Of a DNA stretch of 64,000 nucleotides, positions 20,032 through 33,378 are shown piece by piece. The notes below the pieces were generated by a model. It did not search any database and was not told the DNA's origin. It saw nothing but the letters and a program-made list of their open reading frames with translations. Numbering within the stretch: position 1 is the first letter of the stretch; every line of letters begins with the position of its first letter. Source of the DNA: Berberis thunbergii (lineage: Eukaryota > Streptophyta > Magnoliopsida > Ranunculales > Berberidaceae); contig QNQO01010709.1 in the NCBI GenBank assembly GCA_003290165.1, positions 95,477-159,476 on the forward strand. Reading direction: 5' to 3'. Position numbers and translations under genes: made by a program.

Positions 20032-23000
20032 TCAGCTGTCGTTGGCAGTTGCTATATACTGATTGCAAGAGGAAAACCAAGATCTTCGACTTTCACCATG
20101 AGAAGATGATCTTTGTAGGTTGGTTCTTGAGCACCTATTCAAGTGATGACGCAACTTTCGCTCAGCGTAACAAGGATCTAAGTCCAGACTAGAGTCTCTA
20201 GCTCCCAGGCAAAGACTAGAGTGGAGTTTTACCGAAGGAAATCTCTGGCAGTTGATGGTACGGTAAGATGGCGAACTTGGAGGAGATATTCGGGTGCAGT
20301 GAAAATCGGGCTTGCATAATGGGGTCGACATTTTCGGCTCTGGGGCTTCACCAGAACATGCACATAGACTTAACGACAAGCTTGTTCTTGCCATTTCCTT
20401 AATAGTGGGTGACTTACCAGGAAGCCTGATGAAGGAAATAATCCCATGCCTGCAGAGAGGGCATGCGACGGAACCAGGAGGTCCACGTGCAACAGTTGAG
20501 GTACTGTTCATTGAACAGAGGTACAAGGCACACCGAGTGCAGAATTCATGTTTGCAACCTGCAAGTGTTGGTGAATATAAGCTTAGAATCAGAAAAAGAC
20601 TGGCAACAAACTTGAGATAAGTAAGTTGGCTAGTAACAGATGACTGACATGACCATGTCAACCAGCAAAATGTAACTACATTTTGAAGGGAGAAATAGAA
20701 GAGAGGATAGGATACAAATCGCTCCGCTCAAATCTTCTGTGAATAGAAAATAAAACCTTTTTCAGTGGTATTAAATATATACCTTCCGCCGCTACTGTGC
20801 ATCTTCTCTCTAAACAAACAACACATGGGTCACATATAGGTGAAGAATCACAGTGTTTCCATCCACATTCTCTGCAAAGAACAAGTCAGACAAAAAGTAA
20901 TTATCTCACTTACTTTAAGGCTTTCCTGGTCTAAACTGGATGGAACTCTATTGAAATCAAAACTGAGATATCAAGTAAGCTCTACAACGTGCCACTGTTA
21001 CTGACTTGAATGCTAATGTCTAATGTTACTTATGTCATCTTGTATACCCCATAGAAATGGAAATTTATTTGGATGTTTAAGTTGTTCGTGTCATGAATCT
21101 TTCTTAAGCCATACATCTATCGACACAGTTGATTAAACATAGACCAAAATGGGCTTCAAATCTGATGTTATTTAAAAATAAGAAAATATTAGGAAATCAA
21201 GTTATTCATTCAACTTATATTTTATAAACACGAAAGTTGATAATCAGTTTATTTAGGTGAAGAAGTCCATGAAATGCTTCACAATAGTAACACTATAATA
21301 GGTTAATATTTCATTATATTTGGAGTCCTAAAACTTTCCAACTGTATTTTATTTTTACTTCGAAAGGTACAAAATTACAAAAATGTGAATGTCCCAATGG
21401 ATTAAATTACTGATGCTAGATGCATCTCCTGAAGAACTGACCGGAAATTATATTTAGTTTCATAACAACAAATAGGTGCCAAAGAAAATGACAAAGACTC
21501 TTGCATTCCTATATTCATTAACTCCCAAATAACTTTGGCCTCGTTAAATTTGAGTAACAAAGTTTATTTACCTCCTAACTTCATTAAAATTGGAGTGTCT
21601 TTCAAAGTCATTTAATTCATTAATTTCTACGTTTATTCAGAACAAATTTGAGAGTTGTGTGCCTGTAAATAGGCCTACTTACTGTAATCAAGGAGATGAT
21701 CAAAGTATTGAACAATATCATACATATGATTTGGAAAAAAAAAGGGGAATAAAAAAATAGAGAAGAGTTTAGTTCTCTTTTCTGAGTGCCTTTCTCTTTG
21801 CCTAAGTGATTGTTTGCTATTCTATTCTCTACTACTGTAGGGTGGTAATTTCCAGGTCTTTCTTCCCGCTAAGAGATAGTGGACCGTATCCATCCACTCT
21901 CACAATTTCTCTCAAAGGGAGTTATATTTCCACATCACACAGCCTGCATCAATTATTTCAGTGCTTGGGCTTGTATATATGATTAATATGCAATTGTAAT
22001 CAGAAATAGATAGACATATTTCCCTCACCTAGTGATTTTGAAAATGCTCATGAGGGGAAGAGACAGATAGGGTGAAGGAATAATTTGCAACTGAGCTTCT
22101 GGCCGTTTGCTTAAAACTTCCTCGAGACCTTCTCGATTCCATGATCGAGCAACCATCAGGGGTGTCCATCTGTAAAAAGATAACGCTGAACCATTAAATC
22201 CTATTTATTCGATTGAATAAAAATAGAGTAAATAACTATCGAACTACTAATTACAGTTAAATAAGAACACCTCTATTAGGATCATATGTCTAGCATACAT
22301 CAAGCTGATCGAAATAGAAAAAAACCAAGTTAAATTTAAAACTCCAATGAAAAAATACATACTGCAATTTGAAACTTTAAATACTGTTGAGGATGTTAAG
22401 CAATGCCCTGGATTTTCTTTTACACAATAATTTAGGATGCTTATGGAACTGGAGCTTCCACCAGAAGACAAACCAGAGGCTGTGTTTGATTTTAATGAAT
22501 TTTTTTGGAGAAAACAGTCAAAATAGACAAGGTAAAGGAGAGAGAGAAATGAGAATGTGACGTTGAAGATGACCTTCAATATCACGTTTCTTCCAAACTC
22601 GAGGAAATAATTTAATTAAAGGAAGACTACGAAGGAATATTTTCCATGGAAAACTAAAAGAGAAATAGTCATCCTCAACTTTTGCCCTCTGGCTCTCCCA
22701 ACCCTTTCTCTTTTCAACTATTTTCCCCAGTTTTTCTTCTTCAAAACCAAACATGAATGGTTCTAACTTGTGCCGAGAAGGGCCTTACCACCTTAGATAA
22801 AATAAAAGTACCCATAGAGACCTAAGTAACAATGTAATCGAGGAACAACTACAAAAATGCAAGCTGGTAGCTAGAAGAAATACATACCCATTTGCGTTTT
22901 CAGTAGTAAGACTGGCACCCATAGCAATTAAAATCTGAGATTGAGAAGAACAATTTTAAAAATTATCCAGCAAATTTAATATATCAGATTCAAAATAACA

Positions 23001-25316
23001 CGGAGAACCAACATACTTGACAACAGTGTATGTTTCCACCGCATGCAGCATAATGAAGTGGATTGCTTCCTGCACCTGGAAAGGAGGCACAACATGAGAA
23101 AAAGGATGTATTGATCCCACAATTCCTCAAGTGGTTGAAATTCTGGGTGTTTAACATTTAAAAGCACCCTAAGAAATGTTAATGACATAGACTTTTCAGC
23201 ATGAATTGTAGGACACTATTAATTATCCTCATTTAAATGTTTTTTAACATTCTATACTCAACAGATCTGTGTTTGTAGAAAAAAATCATTTCTCTGCTAT
23301 TTGAGAGAAGTTCGAATTCAATGGAATCAATGTCACTTGTTTAAAATCGTCGTAAGTGTTATTGCAAACACTTCCATGGAACTCAGAATGGAAGTGTCGC
23401 TCTCTCCAAAGAACACACGCCTGAAAAAACTCATACAGATGGAAGTATCTTCCACAGGAGACTTTTTCTATCAAACACAGCATATGTGTTTACTTGATTG
23501 AACATGCAAAAAATGTCAACGAGTGTGGAGACAAACATGTCATATTTTCAAACCAGATGAGAATTTCATTTCCAAACAGGTCAGGCGAATAGTTGACTTT
23601 CCCAAATGACATATGAGCACACCCTATATATCACTAAAAATAAAAATGCTTTCTTTAACGTTGCATGTGCAGTCAAGCTTAATTGGGCCATTCCAAAAAG
23701 TGACTTTCAGAACATATAAAAGAAGAATGAATTATGAATTGATGTCAGAATATAATTTCACATCCATGAAACCAAATGTTTTAGGGCTGGCCAGCTCCCA
23801 TGTTCATACCATAGTCGTATTCTCCAAATAGAACTTCCAAATACGGTAAGATGTATCCCATTTATGCTTGATACACACAATAATGAAGATAAGAACTACT
23901 CTTTCATCTATTTTAGTAAAAAAATTCATGCTTCAAACAAAAATCCCTTGAGTGGTTCTTCAAAAAAAAAGTAGTCATTAAATAAAAAAAGAATTATGTC
24001 AGTGACACAATTTTCAAATACTAAATACAGGTACTGGAACACATGAACAAAGCAAAACGAAAGATGCAAACAACTATTTTAGGAATATTGAGAACAGCTC
24101 AAATAATAAACGATGATTATAAACAAGTCATGAACAAACTGCAGCTTAAGATCAAATATAACATGGACATCACATTACCAATTAGGTCAATAGTCGTGCC
24201 ATCTTCAACGGTGACCTCAGACACAGTGGCGCCTAAATCTAATAGTAACTGCAAAGTTTCAACGTGCCCATTTAATGCTGCCATATGCAATGCAGTGATG
24301 CCCCCGTCGGCTGGTTTGTTAATTATCTTAGAGAAGGCACTGTTGAACAAAACAACAACTTAAATCACCAGCTAAAGGATCATATAAGGGTACTGTGACA
24401 GCAATTAGATAGTAATATACCTTTCATCAAACTCTGCTATAGATTCTTCCTCGTCACATCTCTTCCTCGTGATCTTCAAGAAATTGGGAATGCTGGGAAT
24501 GTGATCTGCAAGGAGGAGACGAATGCACCGAGAGTGCCCATTTAAGGCAGCAAAATGTAGTGCTGATCCCCCATTCAGATAATCCACTCTGTGAATCTAA
24601 AACCCAACCCAAGTATCTGTAAGATATTTACTCTATGAACTTCAAGCCAATTACATAAACTAGTTTTGCCAATGTTGTATCTGTCTTCGATGAAAAAATA
24701 GATGCATAAATTATAAATCTTACATTGGCTTTATAGAGCACTAGATTTTGAACAACCTCCCAATGACCATGTTGACAAGCTTGCATCAACGCAGTCTATT
24801 CATAACAATGGAGAACACAATTAAAATGACAATTCCAATCTAGTAACAAATCTATGTCAAAATTCAGCAGGAGTAAAGGAAAAAAATGTGACAAATATCA
24901 TACGTATGGTGAAATAAAAAACGAATGCTGGTATAATATTACCTGACCACGATAATTCCTAACATTAATATCCACCCCGGACTCAAGCAAGAGCAAAACA
25001 ATCTACAACCCAAAACCAATAGACCCATTAATGCAAGCAGATCATATTATCCAATACTGACATTAAATTTGACAAAACAAGAAAATTACAACATTCAATA
25101 GTGAGGCAAATTCTCAAATACCTCATGGTGGCCCTGAGCTGCAGAGTAATGAAGGGGAGAATTGCGAACCCCGAAAGTCGAATATCTCGCCAACCTCGGA
25201 TTATAATCCAACAAAACCTTGGCTTCCTGAAGATCTCCATCTCTAGCTGCAGAAACCAGACGTTCCCCAGATGCAGAACATCCAAAGGAATTCCCCATTA
25301 TGCTTAGAAATCTCAT
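20032..25316 (-). CDS. XBAT32: Ankyrin-repeat RING E3 ubiquitin ligase, XBAT32-like
   Basis: Ten coding exons (high to low): 25316-25122, 25002-24943, 24795-24724, 24596-24421, 24339-24179, 23075-23017, 22934-22888, 22169-22029, 20871-20783, 20558-20032. All junctions are GT-AG and in phase, totalling 1527 nt, 508 residues, equal to Arabidopsis XBAT32. The N-terminus [20 protein letters not shown] carries a likely myristoylation/acylation-type MGN-SFGC context if the second Met is used. Ankyrin repeats span roughly residues 17-260. A C3HC4 RING has ligands C320, C323, C335, H337, C340, C343, C366 and C369. A Ser-rich tail follows. XBAT32 ubiquitinates ACC synthases in ethylene control and promotes lateral roots in Arabidopsis; the same role here is inferred. 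A TATTTATA box lies at 25694-25701. No lesion is visible. Confidence 0.95.
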
Positions 25317-26159
25317 GGTTTACTGAATTTCCACCCCAACAACAGTAACCCATACACAATCCTAAATTGGATTGCAATGGGTTTTTTGCAAAACACCTAC
25401 CAATACACAATCACCCAAAAAAATCCAGCTTCCGATCAAAATCTCCCCTGAAAACTCAAAACCTTGATGACCCAATAGTCACTTTTCAATCTTTAATCGA
25501 TTTGATTGATACCCAGATCTCCGTTGATGGAATTTCTTGTTGGGTCTTCAGAGATGATTGGTGTTGAAAGAGAAAGAAATGGTTTTGACAGAAGCAGAGG
25601 AAGAAAACTATTTACAAAAAACAAACAAACAAGATGATTGATGAAAGGGAAAGAAATGGGGAAAAAATTGATGATGGAAATAAGGAACAGGTATAAATAA
25701 TGGATTTGTGGGACACCCGCCGTTGCTAGGGGCTCAAACCAACCAACAGTTCTTCTTGGAGGAGAAGCCTGTCGCTGTCTCCAACTTATCATGATTGGAT
25801 GAGCTCTCAAATCTGGTTGGATTATTGGCACTTTTTATTTTTAAAATTCCTAACTATATACTCTTTTTAGTTAAATTATATTTCGCACCTATCTATCAAA
25901 TCAATTTTGGCACCTCAAGTTGTCAAAAGAAATCTCAATTGCCAAAAAGTGCATGCATGGGGTAAGTAGCTCTACCATACTCTCAATTGATGGAATGAAG
26001 GTTGTTTAGTAACATGCATATTCTGGATGGTTTCAGGTGGTGAATTTGGATGGATTTATAACTCACGAGCTACCTTTTTCCAAGATAAATGAAGCCCTTA
26101 AATTGCTACAATAAGGAGAATCTTTGAGATGCCATTTCCATATGTGAACTCACGATAGG
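25317..26159 (-). promoter_or_regulatory. 5'UTR and promoter region of the XBAT32-like gene
   Basis: Upstream of the start codon lies CT-rich leader sequence (about 25330-25650 on the minus strand), then TATTTATA at 25694-25701. The transcription start is not determinable. Beyond about 25830 the DNA is AT-rich with no recognised gene. Confidence 0.4.
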
Positions 26160-26710
26160 TTGGACTCCCAATCTTCTAGCCTTACTACAATCCATAGACA
26201 ACTGATGGCAGCCAGAAGGCGTAGGCTAAACAATCCTTCAAGGAATCCTACAACTATTCCCACTTCCCTCTCAGTGACTTATGATTATGATGCCTGTTTT
26301 TTTGCCTCCTCTCAACAGGGAGTTTTTTGTGTTCAGGCGGTAGATGTGTGCCAGACTAGCATATACGATCCCTAACCGAGTGTTTGATAGTACTATGAGC
26401 GAATGTTTTGCTGCAGAAGCCGTTCTTTTGCTTGTTCGAGCTCGACAATAGCCAACGGGCATATCCTGAGTGACTCCGGTGCTTTACACTCTCTTTTGCA
26501 TTCTAATTTGGAAGACCAATAAACAAATTTTAGATGAATGTGGAGACCTATTGTTTATAGTATTAAAACACTTTTCTCTAATCTTCTTGGTGGTCTTGTA
26601 ATTTTATTTTCAGGAAACTTAATTGTGAGGCACATGTATTTGCTTCAACAACTATATAATTGTACTTAATTTATGATATGATGATCCTTTTACCCAAAAA
26701 AAAGAACTCA
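26160..26710 (+). pseudogene. LINE tail: degraded RNase H domain and 3' end
   Basis: Shifting plus-strand frames give ECFAAEAVLLLVRAR, NGHILSDSGALHSLL and later NLNCEAHVFAS. This is the order of the RNase H (RVT_3-like) C-terminal domain found in plant LINE proteins and relatives. The strand ends in a tract CCCAAAAAAAAAG (about 26694), as expected for a LINE 3' end. Stops and frameshifts are frequent. Only the 3' part is present, as usual for 5'-truncated LINE insertions. Confidence 0.6.
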
Positions 26711-29700
26711 TGAAAGACGTCTTATCGTTATATAGGCTTTATCGAACACCCAAGAGGTTCGCAGTGGATATAACTAGAAACCTGGGAAATATATATATGT
26801 AATAGTACAGTAGTTGATGCAGTATAATGTGTATAATATAATGAATGTATGATATGAGAGTTTAAATGAATGTGAATGAGTGGTTTCAGTCCATTTTCAT
26901 TAAGTGTATTAATGCTAACAGTAAGTTTATACTACTCACCATGGTTCAAAATATCTTTAATGAGAAAATATATCAATTTGGAAAAAAAAAAAAGATATAT
27001 ATTGACCCCTGAATAGATAAATCGAAGAAATTATGAGGAAAAATGTTGGTCTAAAACCAAAGAATTTGGATTTATCAGATAACTGAGAGACATATCAGAT
27101 ATTGAGGATTTATCGTCAACTTGTAGGTGGCTATTATTTATTTTCGGATCAATTCATTATATCATATCTAGACCGTTAATATCTTTTAAAAAAACTTTTC
27201 GAAAGACATTTTTCACATAAATTCCAACATATTTTTATAAACATAAATCATAATATTATCACTTACATCATTAACTAAGTTGTTCTGTCTTATAAAATCA
27301 TTTAACAAAAAATATACCCTTGTATTTTTGCTTTTAATTGTCTTGTGCATTCATATCTACAACAAAATGTTAGATTCATAAAAATATTGCCCAAATGTAT
27401 ATATTAGACCTAGCAATTTGGCCCGAACACAATAACACGACCTGAAACCGACCAGATATAAATAGGTTCGGGTCAAAGGTTTTTATTTCGAGTTAACCCG
27501 TTGTCGTTACATGGGTCGGGACCAATTTGACAAGCCAAGAGCATCCTATTATCAGTGCATCCAAAAATTTGACAAGCCAAGAGCATCCTTTTTAGGTTTC
27601 TTTTGGCTTTGAACTTGAAAATCTTGCATACTTCATGGCAACCCTTCTTGGTAAGCATAATACAAATAATGACAGTCTTCACTCGTATTATTGTGCTAAT
27701 GACAATGCTCACATGGGATCTGTAAGGAAAACAAACATGTTTTATTATATTTACCCCCTTATGATAAATTAGTGACACTAACTTAACTTCATATAATAAA
27801 TTTGAATTTAAAAATGCCCCCTGAAGCAAAACAAACCAGTGAGAAGTTGAAGATGACGTGCAACTCTAAACAAATGTCGACGGAAATGTAAAATTTAAAT
27901 GAAAACCACTAACTTACCTCCACGATGGTGTTCTAAATTGTAAACTATTGATGAAATAACTAAGATCTAGGGTTTGTGAAACATTTATTTAACGAAAGCG
28001 TGAATTAAAAACTAGCGTTTGGTCAAAACTTTTCAACTTCAAATACCTTTAATCTACATTGAGATAACTGTGAGATACTACAATTTCATGAAATGAAAGA
28101 ACTTCCAATCTAGGGGATGAAATCGAAGGCTCTTAGCTCTCCTCCAAGGACTCTCAATGGCTTAGATTCGGACAAATGGATCCATCTACATATTGGGAAG
28201 CTTTGAATCTGAGCCTTTAGATCAACTTAAGAGCATTTTGTCCTGAAAATATGGTTGTTTTGAAATTTGTTTATGCCAGAGTCACCGTACTTGCTTGTTT
28301 TGAAATTTGCTCGTGCCCTGAGAGTCACCGTACGTGATATGGTTGTTTTGAAATATTAATAGGGGCATATTGTTTTCTACTTTGACTCAACAAACATGTG
28401 AGAATTTCATAAATCAAATGTTTTACATTGCACGATACATAATATAGCCAGATTAAAAAAAGCCCCTAAAGCTAATGACCTTGTCTTATGGACAATGTTG
28501 TGCATTATGAGGGTCTTCATCATGCGGGTATACTTCACTGTATATACAAACACCAAAATATAATTTGTATATATAATTGCATAAAGAAAGAAATGATAAA
28601 GGCATGCAAGAGCAAATTAAGAATTGTGAGTGTGCTCTTGCATGAATTGGTCCTGTGTAGGGAACAGAAGGAATCATTTTGGCCCATTTCGTGGCTTTTT
28701 ATTTGATGAAAGGGGCCTAGCAATGCTTAATGGGGTGCCACTAACAAATCAATTCTTAGTTAAGATTGTGAAGCTAATTCAATTTGATTAGATTTAAACC
28801 TTAATGTATATATGTTGGTTAATCAATCAAAATTGATTAGATAACACCTTTTATATATATATATATATATATATATTGCTCAAAACTTGACCCAAAAGTG
28901 GCTACTGGCTACCAAACCTAATTGGCTAGACTTACTCCTTACTTAAAGCATTGCACTAGCCTAATTTTTATGATAGTTCAAAGAACGAAAATGCTAGGAA
29001 ACCAGGTTTTTGCAACCGTGTTTTGTTATCATGGTGACGTGGCGTGATCTTGAAATAATGATGAAATCTCCAAAGTATTTATGTATATCTCGAGCTTGTG
29101 AAAAACCTCCTCTAATGACGCCACATCATCCTGATTACAGAATCTGATTGCAAAACCTGATTCCCTAGCCTCATTCTTCAAAGAAAACTAATGCACACCG
29201 ATTAAGTGTAGGAGTTCACTGCTTTGTAACACTTGATTACTCTAAATTAATCCAGGTTTGATATTATATCTATAGGTGATTAAGGTTGGATAGGGTATTT
29301 TGATTTAATTATGGACGATAATTTCCGCATATGTTATAAATGAGGAGATGATGATTTGCATTATATGGTAAAAGAATGTTCATTAAGAGCAACAAATATG
29401 GCAATATTTATATATATGCTCTATGCTTTTATTAAAAAAATAAAAAATTGAAAAAACAAAGTAAAACGTAGGAAAAGAAAAAAAGTGGATGATTAATAAA
29501 TAGGAGCATTTAAAGCTTGAAAACAATCAAGTAACCTTGTTTCTTTCAAATCGTGGGAATAATTAATTATTAGCGGAGCTAAATTTTAATAAAATACACT
29601 CATTTTCAACCACGTAAATGTGTCGACAACTGCATTTCGTTCTAGCTTTCTATGCAATAAAACACGAAAGTCCACTATGCGGTGCTGAGGAGCATGCTTT

Positions 29701-29814
29701 AAAATTCTTGTTGCAAAGCTAGTATAGAATTCTTATAAAAATCTAATGTAATTGGATTTCTTTTAGTATTAATATTATTAGTTATAATGTAATAGCTAAT
29801 AGTATTATTAGTTA
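26711..29814. other. Intergenic, no recognised gene
   Basis: About 3.1 kb of AT-rich DNA. It contains a (TA)n microsatellite (28852-28876), a short perfect hairpin (28603-28644) and a local partial duplication of TATGGTTGTTTTGAAAT words at 28250-28360. The sequence near 27410-27520 (GGCCCGAACACAA...GGTCGGG) may be an old MITE end. The short ORFs lack codon structure or known motifs. Confidence 0.5.
28852..28876. repeat. (TA)n microsatellite
   Basis: Uninterrupted TA dinucleotide run of about 25 bp. Confidence 0.95.
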
Positions 29815-29935
29815 TAATGTATCAGTTGAGTTGGTAAAAGTGTGGCGGATGGAGTCACACGTCACAGGTTTGAACTCGGCCGGTGGCATGAGGCGGGGAG
29901 GGTTATAGGTAAAAAAATAAAAAAAATAGAACATT
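29815..29935 (+). mobile_element. tRNA-derived SINE-like sequence
   Basis: Shows an A-box-like AGTTGAGTTGGTAAAAG (29824-29840) and a B-box-like GGTTTGAACTC (29868-29878), spaced as in RNA polymerase III internal promoters. An A-rich tail follows (about 29910-29930). No tRNA cloverleaf can be folded, so it is a SINE-type derivative and not a tRNA gene. Confidence 0.65.
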
Positions 29936-30243
29936 TTTAGTAACAGTCTAATTAGAACAATGATTTATAATTAAGTATAGAATTTGTTTCTTATTAGAGA
30001 AGTTATGTCAGTTATAAATAAGAGCTTAGGTTATTCATTATTATCAGGTTTTGATTGAATAAAAAGTTTTATTTTGTTTATCAGTTTGATTGTCAATTTA
30101 TTTGCTTCAATTATCGTACTGTTTTCAATTATGTTTAGTTTACAAGATCGGTTCTATCAAAATCATTATACAATAAGTGTTTTTGTAGGAACATCGAGCG
30201 AGAATAACACTAGTACCGGCTCTTATTAATATCATTGTGTAAT

Positions 30244-31080
30244 TAGGGATGGAAATGAGGGCAGACTTGAACAAATTCGTCTTCACCTCGCCAGGGACTG
30301 CGGATCCCCGAATCTACCCTGAATGGTCGTTAGTATTTTTTTTAAAACCATCTCCGCTCCGCATAGATTGGCGGATAACCCCCGATTAACCATTTAAAAT
30401 AAAAATTAAAAACATTATGTTTGTCTTCTTCCCTAATCTGCAACTAATCCACCCCCTCCAATCTTCCCCGATTTACAGGCTAGAAGGAGTGGCAGGTTCG
30501 CTTCCTCGATTAACCTGACAATTTCTCAATCTGTGTAAGACCAGAAAAATTAGGCGCCATTACTCCCGTCTTCATTTTCCCCACCACCTCTCCTTCTCAG
30601 CCCCATTGCTCTACTTTGATCCCTCTCTCTATTTCTCTTTGAATCTCTCAGTTTCTTTCTCAATCTGTGTTTTGAAAGAAATGGGTGAAAAGAGAGGTAA
30701 AAGCGAAAAGGAGATAAAAATATCAAAAAAAGTAAAAAACAAACAACAACACACTGTGGATTGGGGTATGAGCTGCTATTGGTGTGGTTTTTTGGAACCT
30801 CTGGGGACAGTTGGACCTATTTTCAGGTCATCTCCCCCGTCCCCCAAAGTTGAGTTGGGAATTAGGGTTAGGATGTGATCTAGAGTTTTATATTACAAGG
30901 GAATTTTAGTAATAATCTATACATAAACAGATATTCATGAGCGAATATGCTCAAATTCGTATTCGTCCCGAATTCGTGACTGATACAATTTGGATCCTCA
31001 AATCCACCCCGATCCTGTAAGGCAAATCCAATTTCACACCATTCATAGCGGGGCAAGACAAATATCCATATAAATCCACC
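30244..31080. mobile_element. Partial hAT-type element (TAGGGATGG terminus)
   Basis: Starts TAGGGATGGAAATGAGGGC, the terminus of a common plant hAT MITE group, with internal GCGGATCC..GAATCTACCC and CAAATCCACCCCGATCC words on opposite strands. The expected partner end CCATCCCTA is not found. The right side stops near a CACTACAAAAACC sequence at 31082, which resembles a CACTA terminus and may have truncated it. Confidence 0.5.
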
Positions 31081-33244
31081 ACACTACAAAAACCCTATGC
31101 CGGACAATAGCGTACAAGTCCCTAACCCCCACATTTTCACAACAAAGTTTTGGGTTGCGCCTGTGCCAGAACACAATATCAAACCTCCATTTGAGCCCAA
31201 CTGAGTGCCAGATGAAGTCAAATTTCCATGTGTTTGGTGTAAAATTTCACTATACTAGGTTGACATAAATTGGGGGGCAGGCAGGATCAAAAGGTACAAT
31301 CATAGGTATAAAGTTGACCAATAGTGGATGAATATAGAAGGTAGCGTTTAAAGATTTTGATGGGACATTTTGTAAACTACTTGAGTGTGTCTTTTCAAAC
31401 ATTTTTGACCAATTTTTAACTACCATGAATGCATAGTCTAAAAGAGTTGTTAAAGAGCAGGTTAGAATGATTAGTAGTGGTTGTTCTACTTTAGTTGATT
31501 CATTTGGGAGATTTGCTACAGAGCGAGGGAGGGAGCGAGGGCGAGGGATGAGTGTAACCACCCATTCTCTTCGGGATGAATGCATCATGTTGGAGATATG
31601 CACGAACGCTCATTGTGAGGAGGATGGGCTCGCTTCCTTTCTTGCGAACGCTCAAACTTGTTTTGCTATGGCTAATTAGTGTATTTTATCGAAGCCAACA
31701 TTGACTTATGGAGCATGCATTTGGTGTTTACATTTTCGTACAAGGTTGTACTTGGTCAATGGAGTACTCAAAGCATGTAAAATGAAATAAGGCATTAAGA
31801 TGCGTAACGAGGATGAAGAAGAATAGTGAATACTATTAAGATGCATCCCCAAATTATTCTCTTGATTTCCTTTAAAAAACACCATTTATTCTTCGGTATC
31901 AACTCAATAATTGGCAGTGATGGAGTTAATATTTTGTTAAAAGAGAGAGCAGAGAGAGTTATTGTTAATTAATGAAAATATAATAATTAATTATTTTTAT
32001 ATAATTTAAAAAATTGAATAGTACATAATAACTATACAAAACTCAATTTTCTCTAATATGAAGAAAGAAAATGGATCAAACAAGTTACTTTATAGGAGCA
32101 CAAAAGATAAATATATTTTGTGGGGAGATGATTTGTATGTAAAGTTAAAAGGCAAAAATTAATTTCAAATTAAAATTATATGTGAACAAAAAATTAGGTT
32201 ATTTGCGATTGGACCCTATCAAAAATATCTAATTAGCGCAAATAACCTAATAAGATGTTAACACTATCATTAATACTATTGCAGTCTCCCCCATGACTAG
32301 CAGTCAACTTGCGTTGATTGTTAAAAAGCTCATGTTGATTATCAAAATACTCTTTAATCAATAACTCGTAGATGAACCTAGAATATAAAAGTAGACCTCG
32401 AGATACGAATTCATATAGAGAAAATATTTAAAAAAACATTATTCTTCTTCAAAGCAGACAAGATAGGTTGGGATTGTTAACAACTAGTGGTGATGGTGGA
32501 AAAGAAAAATAAATCAAGCTGAGAGGCAGACAAAGGAAGAGAAGATAAGGCGAGTGGTTGTCGGTCTCGCAATAAATATATAGAAGGAGCAGAAAATAGG
32601 AAAGGGGCTGAGTGGAATTGCAGATAACAGAGAAAGAGAGGAAGGAGCGAGACATCATCGACATTGCAAGATGAGCCAATCGCAAATAACCCAAACAAGA
32701 ATCCTTCTACGTATCGAGGGAGGGAACGAGGTAGGGAGCGAGGATGCTCCCTCGCACGTCGTCCGTCGCACGTGGTCCTGCGTGGATTCAAAAAAAAATG
32801 AAAAAAACAAAGGGAATCGAAAATTTTGGGGAGAAAAGGAGGGAACCTCTCCCTCTCCCCATTTCCATCTCCATCTCCATAGAGACAGAGACAAAGACAG
32901 AAAAAGAGAAGAAACCCCAATCTATTTCTCTCAAAACCAAAACCCCATCGAATCCTCTCTGAATCTATTTCTCTCAAAACCCCATCTCTCAAAACCCCAT
33001 CGACAGAGACAGAGACGGAGAAAGAGAAAGAGAAGAAGAGGAAGTCAACCCATCTATGAAGCTCGTCCAGTTCAGTTTTAGAGGGCGAAATTTTTTGGCT
33101 CCAAATTGAAAATCCCAAATTCGACCGCCCAAAAGCAAACCCTAGATCTAAATGAATTTGGGGATTAGTTCTCTCCAGAACTCAGTCTCTCACTCAGCGA
33201 AGCAACAAGTTTTGGTTTTGTGAAGAAGAAAGAGAAGAGAAAAA
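31081..33244. other. Upstream region of the desaturase exon, no intact gene
   Basis: Contains a CACTA-like start (31082) without a visible partner, unrecognised short ORFs at 31250-31680, and GAGGGAGGGAGCGAGG-type purine repeats (31510, 32720). A CT/GA-rich low-complexity stretch (32850-33240) probably includes the 5'UTR of the desaturase exon. The long minus ORF at 32477-33118 follows this low-complexity DNA and is not supported as a gene. Confidence 0.45.
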
Positions 33245-33378
33245 ATGTCGGCTTTGAAGCTTAGTTCTATCTCCTTCCAATCTCAAAAATACCCATCATT
33301 TGGTCTTCCTCAAGCAGCAACTAATCTCAGATCTCCCAAGATTGTCATGGCTTCCACCCTTCGTACCACATCCTCTAA
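33245..33378 (+). pseudogene. SAD: Orphan exon 1 of a plastid stearoyl-ACP desaturase
   Basis: The start codon at 33245 opens 44 codons plus two bases and ends at a consensus donor AA|GTAAGTGT. The peptide has MSALKLSSISFQSQ, then NLRSPKIVMASTLRTTSSK. This is the layout of the first exon of plant stearoyl-ACP 9-desaturases: plastid transit peptide with a SPK..MASTL core and a split Lys before the EVENLKKPF exon. Downstream DNA to about 34600 looks intronic (T-rich). I find no exon 2 or 3 (no diiron EENRH or DEKRHE motifs) before unrelated repeats. I read it as a truncated copy; an intact gene with a very long intron 1 is not excluded. Confidence 0.6.

Noticed and set aside
22247..22754. ORFs within introns of the XBAT32-like gene
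   Set aside because: They lie between verified splice junctions and have no similarity I recognise.
29815..29935. tRNA gene
   Set aside because: A- and B-box-like motifs are present but no acceptor stem or anticodon arm can be formed; an A-rich tail indicates a SINE.
32477..33118. 213-codon minus ORF upstream of the desaturase exon
   Set aside because: It follows CT/GA-rich low-complexity leader DNA and has no domain or splice support.
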